Below are positions 1 through 5,894 of a stretch of DNA of 6,579 nucleotides, piece after piece (the stretch's first letter is position 1; each line of letters begins with the position of its first letter). Source of the DNA: Geothrix sp. Its GTDB lineage: Bacteria > Acidobacteriota > Holophagae > Holophagales > Holophagaceae. Below the pieces are notes generated by a model. That model saw only the letters and a list, made by a program, of their open reading frames with translations. It did no database searches and had not been told where the DNA came from. A program made the position numbers and the translations under genes. The stretch covers positions 1-6,579 of the forward strand of contig JAMPXL010000055.1 in NCBI GenBank assembly GCA_023701165.1, written 5' to 3'.

Positions 1-72
1 CACGGCGGCTTCCTCCAGCTTCAGGGCGTGGATGGCCTCGTGGCCAAGGTCGCGATAGGTGTCCTGCGTCAT
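1..72 (-). CDS. N-terminal fragment of an unrecognised protein
   Basis: The first 24 codons of a minus-strand gene that leaves the window at its left edge. The ATG at 72-70 follows a G-rich ribosome binding site (GGGGG at about 83-79), which favours it over the out-of-frame ATG at 76-74. The visible peptide begins MTQDTYRDLGHEAIHALKLE and is acidic and apparently helical, with no signal peptide. I do not recognise the family from this fragment. The gene diverges from mobB across about 130 bases, so the two may share a control region, but nothing visible says that it works with mobB. It could be a cytoplasmic enzyme or a small helical protein. Confidence 0.6.
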   Translation of the reverse strand, partial: MTQDTYRDLGHEAIHALKLEEAAV

Positions 73-201
73 TCATTCCCCCACATCCATCCACTCGGCT
101 GGAAGGGCCCCGGGGTTCACTTTTCGTTGTTCCTGCCGCGGGACTCCGCACCATCATGAGGGTCGGAGGCAGGACTCCCCGGCTGCGCGAAGGGTGTGGA
201 C

Positions 202-702
202 ATGAAAGTGATGGGCCTAGTGGGCTGGAGCGGGAGCGGCAAAACCAGCGCGATGGTCGAGCTGCTGCCGATCATCCGGGAACGGGGGTTCGTGGTTTCG
301 ACCATGAAGCACGCCCACCACCGGTTCGATGTGGACAAGCCGGGCAAGGACTCGTTCCGGCACCGGGAGGCCGGGGCCTCGGAAGTGCTGGTCGTCACCT
401 CCTCCCGGTGGGTGCTCATGCATGAATCCAGGGATGAGCCGGAACCCAGCATCGAGGCCCTCATCGAGCGCATGACGCCCGTGGACCTGCTCCTCATCGA
501 GGGATTCAAGACGCACCACCACCCCAAGCTGGAGATCCACCGCCAGTCGGAAGGAAAACCCCTCCTCCATCCGGAAGACCCCGAGATCGTGGCCGTGGCC
601 AGCGATTGCCTCCTGCCCGGCTTGAAGGTCCCCCGGCTGGACCTGAACGACCCTGCCGCCATCGCCGATTTCATCCTCGTCCATACGGGGTTGCAGGCGT
701 AG
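202..702 (+). CDS. mobB: MobB, molybdopterin-guanine dinucleotide biosynthesis adaptor GTPase
   Basis: A 166-residue cytoplasmic P-loop protein that in known systems binds GTP and assists MobA in attaching GMP to molybdopterin for bis-MGD enzymes. The sequence shows a Walker A motif at residues 8-15 (GWSGSGKT), the family signature KHAHH at 36-40 followed by D-K-x-G-K-D and FRHREAGA up to about residue 59, and LLLIEGFK at 96-103, typical of MobB. The length fits stand-alone MobB. I chose the ATG at 202 because AGGG (191-194) lies 7 bases upstream. An in-frame GTG at 196 would leave only 1 base after that motif. No mobA, moeA or molybdoenzyme gene is visible next to it, so it appears separated from the rest of the pathway, though the divergent neighbour is mostly outside the window. 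Identification is from recognised motifs. Confidence 0.93.
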   Translation: MKVMGLVGWSGSGKTSAMVELLPIIRERGFVVSTMKHAHHRFDVDKPGKDSFRHREAGASEVLVVTSSRWVLMHESRDEPEPSIEALIERMTPVDLLLIEGFKTHHHPKLEIHRQSEGKPLLHPEDPEIVAVASDCLLPGLKVPRLDLNDPAAIADFILVHTGLQA

Positions 703-747
703 GGTCTGAGCCCGGGCCCTCCCGGTCCCGGGGAGATCGCTCCCACC

Positions 748-763
748 CGTGATTCCCGTCACG
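748..763. promoter_or_regulatory. CRP/FNR-like palindrome upstream of pepD
   Basis: CGTGA-N6-TCACG is a perfect 5-bp inverted repeat with a 6-bp spacer. It matches the GTGA-N6-TCAC core recognised by many CRP/FNR-family regulators. It lies in the 124-bp gap between mobB and pepD, with its right edge 63 bases before the pepD start codon. I cannot place a convincing -10 element beside it, so its role is inferred from form and position only. Confidence 0.3.
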
Positions 764-826
764 CCCTGGCCCACCGGCGGCCGGTACAGTTGACGGAACC
801 GCCCCGGCGAGGGGCATGGAGGCTTT

Positions 827-2272
827 GTGGACGCCCTGCTCGAATCCCTCGAACCGAAGACCATGTGGTCCTATTTCCTGGAACTGTCGAAGATCCCCCG
901 CGGATCCAAGAACGAGGCCGCCGCCGCCGACTGGGTGGCCGACCAGGCCAGGGCCCTGGGCTGCGAGGTCGAGCGCGATGACGTGGGCAACGTGATCATC
1001 CGCAAGAAGGCCACGCCCGGCAAGGAAGGGCGCCCCACCACCTGCCTCCAGGCCCACGTGGACATGGTCTGCGAAAAGAACGAAGGCACCGAGCACGACT
1101 TCCTCAAGGATCCCATCCAGCTGGTGCGCGATGGCGACCTGCTGCGGGCCAAGGGCACCACCCTGGGCGCCGACAACGGCATCGGCGTGGCCGCGGCCCT
1201 GGCGGTGCTCGCCAGCAAGGACATCGCCCACGGCCCCATCGAGGCCCTGATCACCATCGACGAGGAGACCGGCCTCACGGGCGCCAACGGCCTGCAGGCG
1301 GGCCGTCTCAAGGCCAAGTTCCTCCTCAACCTCGACAGCGAGGAGGAGGGCTTCCTCACCATCGGCTGCGCCGGCGGCGTGGACACCATCGTCTCCCGCA
1401 AGCTCACCCGCACGGCCGCCCCCGCGGGCAGCCGCGCCTACCGCCTGAAGGTGTTCGGCCTCAAGGGCGGCCACTCCGGCATCGACATCCACGCGGGCCG
1501 CGGCAACGCCATTCGCCTGCTGGCCCAGCTGCTGGACGCCACCCGCGGCTTCGGCTTCGCCCTGGCCTCCATCAAGGGCGGCAACAAGCGCAACGCCATC
1601 CCCCGCGAGGCCTCGGCCATGATCTTCCTGGATCCCGCGAAGGAGGCGGCCTTCAAGGCGGCCCTGGCGGAGCACGAGGCCCACTGGCGCGCGGCCCTCG
1701 GCGCCTTCGATCCCGGCCTGCACCTGGCCCTGGAAGCGGGCGAGGCCGCCCAGGCCATGTCCCCCGCCGACACCCACGCGCTCATCCAGCTGCTGCTCTC
1801 CCTGCCCCACGGCGTCGAGGCCATGAGCCCCGACATCAAGGGCCTGGTGCAGACCTCCACGAACCTGGGCGTCATCGACACCCGCGAGAACGACGTCGAG
1901 ATCAACCTGCTCACCCGCAGCTCCATCGACGCCTCCAAGGTGGCCCTCTCGGCGCGCATCGCGGCCACCTGCGCCCTGGGCGGCTTCGAAGCCCACACCA
2001 CCGGCGGCTACCCCGGCTGGAAGCCCGAGCCCAAGGCCTCCCTGGTCCAGGTCGTCCAGGACGCCAACCAGAAGACCTTCGGCAAGCCCCTGGAGATCAT
2101 GGCCATCCACGCGGGCCTGGAATGCGGCCTCATCGGCGAGAAGTACGCCGGCATGGAGATGGTGTCCTTCGGTCCCAGCATGTGGGATGTCCACACCCCC
2201 GACGAGCACGTGAGCATCCCCTCCGTGGGCAACTTCTGGAAGCTCCTGACCTCCGTCCTGGAAGCCGTGTAG
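827..2272 (+). CDS. pepD: PepD, cytosolic aminoacyl-histidine dipeptidase (M20C)
   Basis: A 481-residue zinc dipeptidase that hydrolyses Xaa-His and many other unblocked dipeptides in the cytosol as part of peptide recycling. It can be aligned by eye with E. coli PepD along its whole length. Metal-site residues of the M20 fold are present: H77 in LQAHVDM with D79, bridging D116 in LGADNGIG, general base E146 with E147 in DEETG, D170 in LNLDSEEEG and H456 in VHTPDEH. The KGGHSG (213-218), RNAIPREA (255-262), GGYPGWKP (393-400) and IHAGLECGL (427-435) blocks are also kept. The lid/dimerisation domain lies roughly at 205-385. The start is GTG 827, with GGAGG at 818-822 only 4 bases upstream; the ATG at 816 is out of frame. 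No signal peptide is seen. All catalytic residues are present, so it should be active. It is 124 bp after mobB and may have its own promoter. Confidence 0.96.
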   Translation: MDALLESLEPKTMWSYFLELSKIPRGSKNEAAAADWVADQARALGCEVERDDVGNVIIRKKATPGKEGRPTTCLQAHVDMVCEKNEGTEHDFLKDPIQLVRDGDLLRAKGTTLGADNGIGVAAALAVLASKDIAHGPIEALITIDEETGLTGANGLQAGRLKAKFLLNLDSEEEGFLTIGCAGGVDTIVSRKLTRTAAPAGSRAYRLKVFGLKGGHSGIDIHAGRGNAIRLLAQLLDATRGFGFALASIKGGNKRNAIPREASAMIFLDPAKEAAFKAALAEHEAHWRAALGAFDPGLHLALEAGEAAQAMSPADTHALIQLLLSLPHGVEAMSPDIKGLVQTSTNLGVIDTRENDVEINLLTRSSIDASKVALSARIAATCALGGFEAHTTGGYPGWKPEPKASLVQVVQDANQKTFGKPLEIMAIHAGLECGLIGEKYAGMEMVSFGPSMWDVHTPDEHVSIPSVGNFWKLLTSVLEAV

Positions 2273-2280
2273 CCCTTCCG

Positions 2281-2314
2281 ATCACGGCCCTTGGCTGAGG
2301 CCAGGGGCCGTGAT
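2281..2314 (+). terminator. Probable pepD terminator hairpin
   Basis: A 15-bp stem with one internal G-U pair (arms 2281-2295 and 2300-2314) and a TGAG loop starts 8 bases after the pepD stop codon. The tail (agccttgttgctt) is T-rich but not a clean T-run, so termination may be partial. The same bases hold a weak promoter-like pair, TTGGCT (2291-2296) and TAGCCT (2314-2319) with a 17-bp spacer, which could serve the tRNA just downstream. Confidence 0.6.
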
Positions 2315-2348
2315 AGCCTTGTTGCTTCCGCCTTCAGGTGGAAGCCAG

Positions 2349-2439
2349 GGAGAGTTGTCCGAGTGGTTTAAGGAGCACGCCTGGAAAGTGTGTGTAGGTC
2401 AAAAGCCTACCGAGGGTTCGAATCCCTCACTCTCCGCCA
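2349..2439 (+). tRNA. tRNA-Ser (anticodon GGA), CCA encoded
   Basis: A complete class II tRNA that decodes UCC and UCU serine codons. The 7-bp acceptor stem pairs GGAGAGT (2349-2355) with ACTCTCC (2429-2435). The discriminator base is G2436, as expected for serine, and CCA is encoded at 2437-2439. The anticodon stem CACGC/GTGTG encloses the loop CTGGAAA (2381-2387), placing GGA at 2383-2385. The long variable arm typical of tRNA-Ser follows, with a GTAGG/CCTAC stem. The T arm is GAGGG-TTCGAAT-CCCTC (2412-2428). It is followed by a dedicated intrinsic terminator. A small hairpin (2324-2345) sits 3 bases before the mature 5' end and would lie in the precursor leader. Confidence 0.97.
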
Positions 2440-2445
2440 CATGAA

Positions 2446-2469
2446 GCCGCCGAAAGGCGGCTTTTTTTT
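2446..2469 (+). terminator. Intrinsic terminator of tRNA-Ser
   Basis: A perfect 6-bp GC stem, GCCGCC-GAAA-GGCGGC (2446-2461), with a GNRA tetraloop and eight T residues (2462-2469) begins 6 bases after the CCA end. This is a textbook rho-independent terminator for the plus strand. On the minus strand the T-tract is only two bases long, so it would stop convergent topB transcripts poorly. Confidence 0.93.
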
Positions 2470-2491
2470 GGCGGAACGTGAGGGATTCGAA
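2469..2491 (-). repeat. Inverted copy of the tRNA-Ser 3' end
   Basis: The reverse complement of this 23-base stretch matches the tRNA-Ser 3' end at 2417-2439 at 21 of 23 positions, from the T-loop TTCGAAT through CCCTCAC to TCCGCCA. The two mismatches are adjacent, in the acceptor strand. The bases that would form the other half of the T stem (GTGAC in place of GAGGG) do not pair, and no complete tRNA fold follows on the minus strand, so this is a fragment and not a second tRNA. It begins where the terminator T-tract ends and lies 55 bases beyond the topB stop, in the likely topB 3' untranslated region. Confidence 0.8.
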
Positions 2492-2546
2492 GTCACAGAA
2501 CCGCTGGCCTCCGCATTTCATGGAGACCGACGCCGGATGTCGAGGG

Positions 2547-4544
2547 TCACGGCCCCTTCACCACCGGCTCCATGACGCTGCACGGCGCGCAGCGGTGGAA
2601 GAACTCCCCGCGCCGGGTGCTGGGGATGATCCGCATGGGCTGGCCGCAGGTGGGACAGGGGGCGCCGTGGACCTGCGGGGCGGGGGCGTCCTGGAGCTCG
2701 GCCACCACCCCGGACACGAAACCGCGGATATCCGTCATGAAGGCGGCGCGGGTCTCCTCGCCGCGCCGCATGCGCTCCAGGCGGGCCTCCCAGCTGCCGG
2801 TCAGCTCGGCGCTGCGCAGGGCTTCCGCCGGCAGGCCCTGGATGAGCCGGATGCCCTTGTCCGTGGGCAGCAGGAGGTTGCGCTTGCGCTCGATGTAGGC
2901 GCGCTTGATGAGGGTCTCGATCATGTTGGCCCGCGTGGCCGGCGTGCCCAGGCCGCAGTCCCGCATGGCTCCGCGCAGGGCCTCGTCGTCCAGATCCCGC
3001 CCCGCGCCCTGCATGGCCGACAGCAGGTCCCCCTCGCTCATGCGCTTGGGGGGGGTGGTCTTGCCCTCCTTGGGCTGCAGGGAGCTGACGTCGACGGCGT
3101 CTCCCTTCTTCACCACCGGAAGGCCGCCCTCGAGGTCATCCTCGGCCTCCTCTTCTCCCTCGGCGGGATCCGCCGCCTTCTCCGCCTTCTTGCGCCGGTA
3201 GGGCGGATCCACGGCGGACCAGCCCTCCTCCTTCACGACGGTGCCGCTGGTCTTGAAGGTCTCGCCTTCGACCTCGGTGATGAGGGTGGTCTTGGCCTCC
3301 ACGCGCTCCGGGAAGTAGGCCCCCAGGAAGCGCCGGGCGATGAGGTCGTAGATGCGCAGTTCGTCGCCCGCCAGGCCCCGGGCGGGCTTCTCCGTGGGCA
3401 CCAGGGCGGCGTGGTCCTCCACCTCCTTGTCGTTGACGAAGCGCTTGTCCAGCTTCACGGGCCACTGTTTGCGCAGCTGGTCGAGGAAGGGCTGCAGGTC
3501 CGTGAGCTGCCCCTGGGCCAGGGCCTTGATCCACTGGGGCGCCTTCTGGGCGTCGGCCTCCGTGAGGTGGCGGCTGTTGGTGCGGGGATAGGAGATGAGC
3601 TGCTTTTCGTACAGGTTCTGCGCCAGGCCCAGGGTGCCCTCGGCCGTGAAGCCGAAGCGCCGGTTGGCCTCCTTCTGCAGGGCCGTGAGGTCGTAGAGCA
3701 GCTCGGGCTTCTTCTTTTCCGTCCGGCCCGTGGCGCTGCGGATCTTCCCGGGCTTGCCCGCCAGGGCCGCGGCCAGGGCCTTCGCTTCGGCCTCGGTGGC
3801 GAAGCGCTCCTGGGTCTGGCCGTCCTGTTCCCTGAACCAGCGGCCTTCATAGCTCCCGTTGGGGTGCGCGAACCGGGCCCGCAGGGTCCAGAAGGGCTGG
3901 GGCTTGAAGTCGCGGATCTCCAGCTCGCGGCGCACCAGCAGGGCCAGGGTGGGCGTCTGCACGCGGCCCACGCTCCACACGCCGTCTTCGGCCCCGGCGC
4001 GGCGCATGCGCAGGGTCTGGGCCCGGGTGGCGTTGATGCCCACCAGCCAGTCCGCCTCCTGGCGGCTGCGGGCGGCATCCCGGAGCCCGGTGTAGGCCTC
4101 TCCGGGCTTCATGGCCGCATAGGCCGCCTGGATCGCCTCCGGCGTGAGGCTGGACGTCCAGAACCGTTTCACGGGCTTGGCGCACTCCGCCAGGCGGTAG
4201 ACCAGGTCGAAGATCAGCTCCCCCTCGCGCCCGGCGTCCGTGGCGTTCACGATCTCGGTGATGTCCTCCCGGTTGAGCAGGCGCGCCACCACCTCGAACT
4301 GGTCCTTCGTCTGCTCGATGGGCGCGTAGCGGAAGGGCTCGGGGAAGATGGGCAGGCGGTCCCAGCGCCAGGCCTTCCAGGCGGGATCGTAGCCTTCGGG
4401 ATTCAGGGCCTCCACCAGGTGTCCCACGCACCAGGTCACCACCAGCCCGTTCCCCTCGATGAGGCTCCGGCCGCGTCCCGGCAGGCCCAGGGCCTCCGCC
4501 AGGGCGCGGCCCATGCTGGGTTTCTCGGCGATGATCAGGCGCAG
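2547..4544 (-). CDS. topB: DNA topoisomerase III (type IA), probable CTG start
   Basis: A 665-residue type IA topoisomerase that cuts one DNA strand through a 5'-phosphotyrosine link and resolves linked or recombining DNA. The Toprim domain has AEKPS (E7, K8) and ATDAGREGE (D103, E107, E109), with DAGRE as in Bacillus-type TopB where E. coli has DPDRE. SVGRVQTPTLALLVRRE lies at about 191-207, and the active-site tyrosine is Y319 in LISYPRTNS. An acidic/lysine-rich linker occupies about 452-482. The C-terminus carries one zinc-finger-like CxxC-18-CxxC set (C630, C633, C652, C655). The first in-frame ATG (4514) lies just after AEKPS and would delete these residues. The frame has no ATG, GTG or TTG between 4515 and the stop at 4590-4592. 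CTG 4544 has GGGAG (4554-4550) 5 bases upstream and gives an N-terminus like E. coli MRLFIAEKPS. It lies 45 bases after the DUF885 stop, probably in one operon. Confidence 0.93.
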   Translation of the reverse strand: MRLIIAEKPSMGRALAEALGLPGRGRSLIEGNGLVVTWCVGHLVEALNPEGYDPAWKAWRWDRLPIFPEPFRYAPIEQTKDQFEVVARLLNREDITEIVNATDAGREGELIFDLVYRLAECAKPVKRFWTSSLTPEAIQAAYAAMKPGEAYTGLRDAARSRQEADWLVGINATRAQTLRMRRAGAEDGVWSVGRVQTPTLALLVRRELEIRDFKPQPFWTLRARFAHPNGSYEGRWFREQDGQTQERFATEAEAKALAAALAGKPGKIRSATGRTEKKKPELLYDLTALQKEANRRFGFTAEGTLGLAQNLYEKQLISYPRTNSRHLTEADAQKAPQWIKALAQGQLTDLQPFLDQLRKQWPVKLDKRFVNDKEVEDHAALVPTEKPARGLAGDELRIYDLIARRFLGAYFPERVEAKTTLITEVEGETFKTSGTVVKEEGWSAVDPPYRRKKAEKAADPAEGEEEAEDDLEGGLPVVKKGDAVDVSSLQPKEGKTTPPKRMSEGDLLSAMQGAGRDLDDEALRGAMRDCGLGTPATRANMIETLIKRAYIERKRNLLLPTDKGIRLIQGLPAEALRSAELTGSWEARLERMRRGEETRAAFMTDIRGFVSGVVAELQDAPAPQVHGAPCPTCGQPMRIIPSTRRGEFFHRCAPCSVMEPVVKGP

Positions 4545-4567
4545 GACGGCTCCCGGGAGCGGATCCC

Positions 4568-4573
4568 ATTGTA
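4568..4573 (-). promoter_or_regulatory. Possible -10 element for topB
   Basis: On the minus strand TACAAT matches the -10 consensus TATAAT at 5 of 6 positions, 23 bases upstream of the proposed CTG start. Initiation about 7 bases downstream would give a leader of roughly 17 bases that still contains the GGGAG ribosome binding site. No recognisable -35 hexamer lies 16-18 bases upstream, so this is weak and topB may instead rely on transcription from DUF885. Confidence 0.25.
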
Positions 4574-4589
4574 CGGGAGGCTTCGGGTT

Positions 4590-5822
4590 CTAGAGGCCCA
4601 GGGCCCTGGGCAGGCGCGGGCTGGAGATGAGGTCCACGAAGGCCGCCCAGCGCCGGCCGGGATCCGCCACGGTGCCGCCCTGCCCCTCGACCCACTGCCG
4701 CACGAGCTGCTCACCCAGGTTGTAGTTGATGACGTAGCTGCGGTACGTGTCGATGAAGCGGAGGCGCTGGGCGGCCTGGGCCTCCGTGCGAAGGGAGTAC
4801 CGCACCAGGAAGGCCGCGGCCTCGTCCCGGCTGAGGTGCCCATCCAGGAGGCCCCCGGCGGCTTCGTTGTCCGCAAAGGCCAGCACCTTCATCTCCGCCT
4901 GCACCCGGGCCCAGCGCTCCGCTTCGACCGGATCGAGGCCCGCCAGGGGGAACAGCACGTCGCGCTCGAAGGCCAGGCGTTCCGCCCCCGGAAAGGCCAC
5001 CTCGATGCCGAAGTTGGCCGTGCCTTCCGCGATGAGGGACTGCGGAGAGAACAGCGGGTAGACCGTGAACTCCACCCAGCCCCGGCCCCCGGGCGGGGCC
5101 TGGGCGAAGCGCTGCTCCAGCATGGCGTTGTAGACATGGTGCCCCGGATAGCCCTCGTGGGCAGCCAGGTCCAGGGCCCGGTCCATGGCGATAGGCAGGT
5201 CCAGGTTCACCTGGATCACCGAGTTCCCGCCGCCCTGGTACCAGTTGTAGGCGGACCAGGATTTGCCCGTGACGTACTCCACGCGGAAGTGGTCCGAAGC
5301 GGGCAGCGCCGCGTGGCGGCGGGTGCGCTCCCGGGCCTCGGCGATGGCTGCCTGGAAGACCGCGTCGATCCGTGCGGCGGGCACGAGCACCCGCTCCCGG
5401 GCCTTCTGGTAGCGCTCCTGCACGGAGCCCGGGCCCTCGAGGATCCGGTCCAGCCGCGCCAGGGCCGCTTCGAAGGTGGCTTCCGGGAGGCGGGGTGGCC
5501 GGACCTGGTAGAGGGCCTCGGCCTCGTCATCGAAGCTGAAGCGGTGGCCCTGCAGCCGCGCCACATGGGCCTCCACGGCCCCCAGCTGCCCCAGGAGGTA
5601 ATCGCGCCGCAGCCCCTCGCCCTCCGGCGCCTCCGCCACGGAGAGGCCCTCCAGGAGGCGCCGGGCCTCGGCGCGCAGCTCCGGAAGGGGGCGCGGCGCC
5701 CCCGCTTCGGCGGCCTCCTTCCAGGCCGCAGGGCCGTAGTAGGCGTCCACGAAGTGGGCGTCGTGGCGGCCCACCGCCAGCACCAGGTTCACGTAGTCCG
5801 AAGCCCATCCTGAAAGTGCCAT
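4590..5822 (-). CDS. DUF885 family putative zinc metallopeptidase, short cytosolic form
   Basis: A 410-residue protein of the DUF885 family. The defining block is HEGYPGHH at residues 222-229, where H222, E223 and probably H228 or H229 would form a metallopeptidase-like zinc site. Other family-like segments are GKSWSAYNWYQGGGNS (186-201), which runs into VNLDLPI, and SLIAEGTANFGIEV at 262-275, with E266 a likely third ligand. The fold appears almost fully helical. Many DUF885 proteins are about 550-650 residues with a signal or lipoprotein peptide. This one has neither, so it should be cytoplasmic. The ATG at 5822 is preceded by AGGGGG (5835-5830) at 7 bases. A terminator-like hairpin lies only 10 bases before that site. 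The substrate is unknown; peptidase activity is inferred from the motif. topB follows in the same reading frame. Confidence 0.85.
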   Translation of the reverse strand: MALSGWASDYVNLVLAVGRHDAHFVDAYYGPAAWKEAAEAGAPRPLPELRAEARRLLEGLSVAEAPEGEGLRRDYLLGQLGAVEAHVARLQGHRFSFDDEAEALYQVRPPRLPEATFEAALARLDRILEGPGSVQERYQKARERVLVPAARIDAVFQAAIAEARERTRRHAALPASDHFRVEYVTGKSWSAYNWYQGGGNSVIQVNLDLPIAMDRALDLAAHEGYPGHHVYNAMLEQRFAQAPPGGRGWVEFTVYPLFSPQSLIAEGTANFGIEVAFPGAERLAFERDVLFPLAGLDPVEAERWARVQAEMKVLAFADNEAAGGLLDGHLSRDEAAAFLVRYSLRTEAQAAQRLRFIDTYRSYVINYNLGEQLVRQWVEGQGGTVADPGRRWAAFVDLISSPRLPRALGL

Positions 5823-5845
5823 GGTCGCGCCCCCTGCTTCATGGA

Positions 5846-5880
5846 ACGAAAGAAGGGGGCCATGGGCCCCCTTCTTTCGT
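5846..5880 (-). terminator. Terminator-like hairpin between hup and the DUF885 gene
   Basis: A perfect 16-bp inverted repeat, ACGAAAGAAGGGGGCC (5846-5861) and its complement (5865-5880), encloses a 3-base loop. The stem has a GC core flanked by A-rich and T-rich outer parts, so read from the hup side it ends CCCCCTTCTTTCGTT, much like an intrinsic terminator, and it would work in either direction. It starts 14 bases after the hup stop. It ends 10 bases before the DUF885 ribosome binding site, leaving no room for a separate promoter between hairpin and gene. Confidence 0.8.
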
Positions 5881-5894
5881 GCTGGATCGATCGA

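Noticed and set aside
731..744. GGGAG-ATCG-CTCCC hairpin as a mobB terminator
   Set aside because: The stem is only 5 bp with no T-tract after it. It is too weak to annotate in a GC-rich gap.
790..818. TTGACG as the -35 of a pepD promoter
   Set aside because: A -10 at normal spacing would fall at 813-818 on GGCATG, next to the ribosome binding site, leaving no leader and no consensus match.
671..2209. A minus-strand open frame of 512 codons antisense to pepD
   Set aside because: It shows the same GC-driven shadow effect; the composition is low-complexity G/A/L/V and pepD on the other strand is certain.
2417..2491. An integrase attachment site or prophage/island boundary at tRNA-Ser
   Set aside because: The repeated tRNA end is inverted, not direct, and lies only 29 bases from the original. 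No integrase gene is visible, so the att interpretation is not supported.
2469..2560. A second tRNA on the minus strand
   Set aside because: Only the 3' strand of the T arm and acceptor is recognisable. The T stem does not pair, and no anticodon arm or matching 5' acceptor strand can be found.
2390..2575. A 61-codon plus-strand frame overlapping the tRNA and its inverted tail
   Set aside because: It starts inside the tRNA and reads RGFESLTLR and AEREGFE, the well-known spurious peptides made by translating tRNA 3' ends in sense and antisense. It has no ribosome binding site.
2478..5813. A plus-strand open frame of 1,111 codons antisense to topB and the DUF885 gene
   Set aside because: It runs opposite two genes with clear catalytic motifs. 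Its translation is a G/L/A/R/H-rich sequence without family resemblance, and long antisense frames are expected when third codon positions are nearly all G or C.
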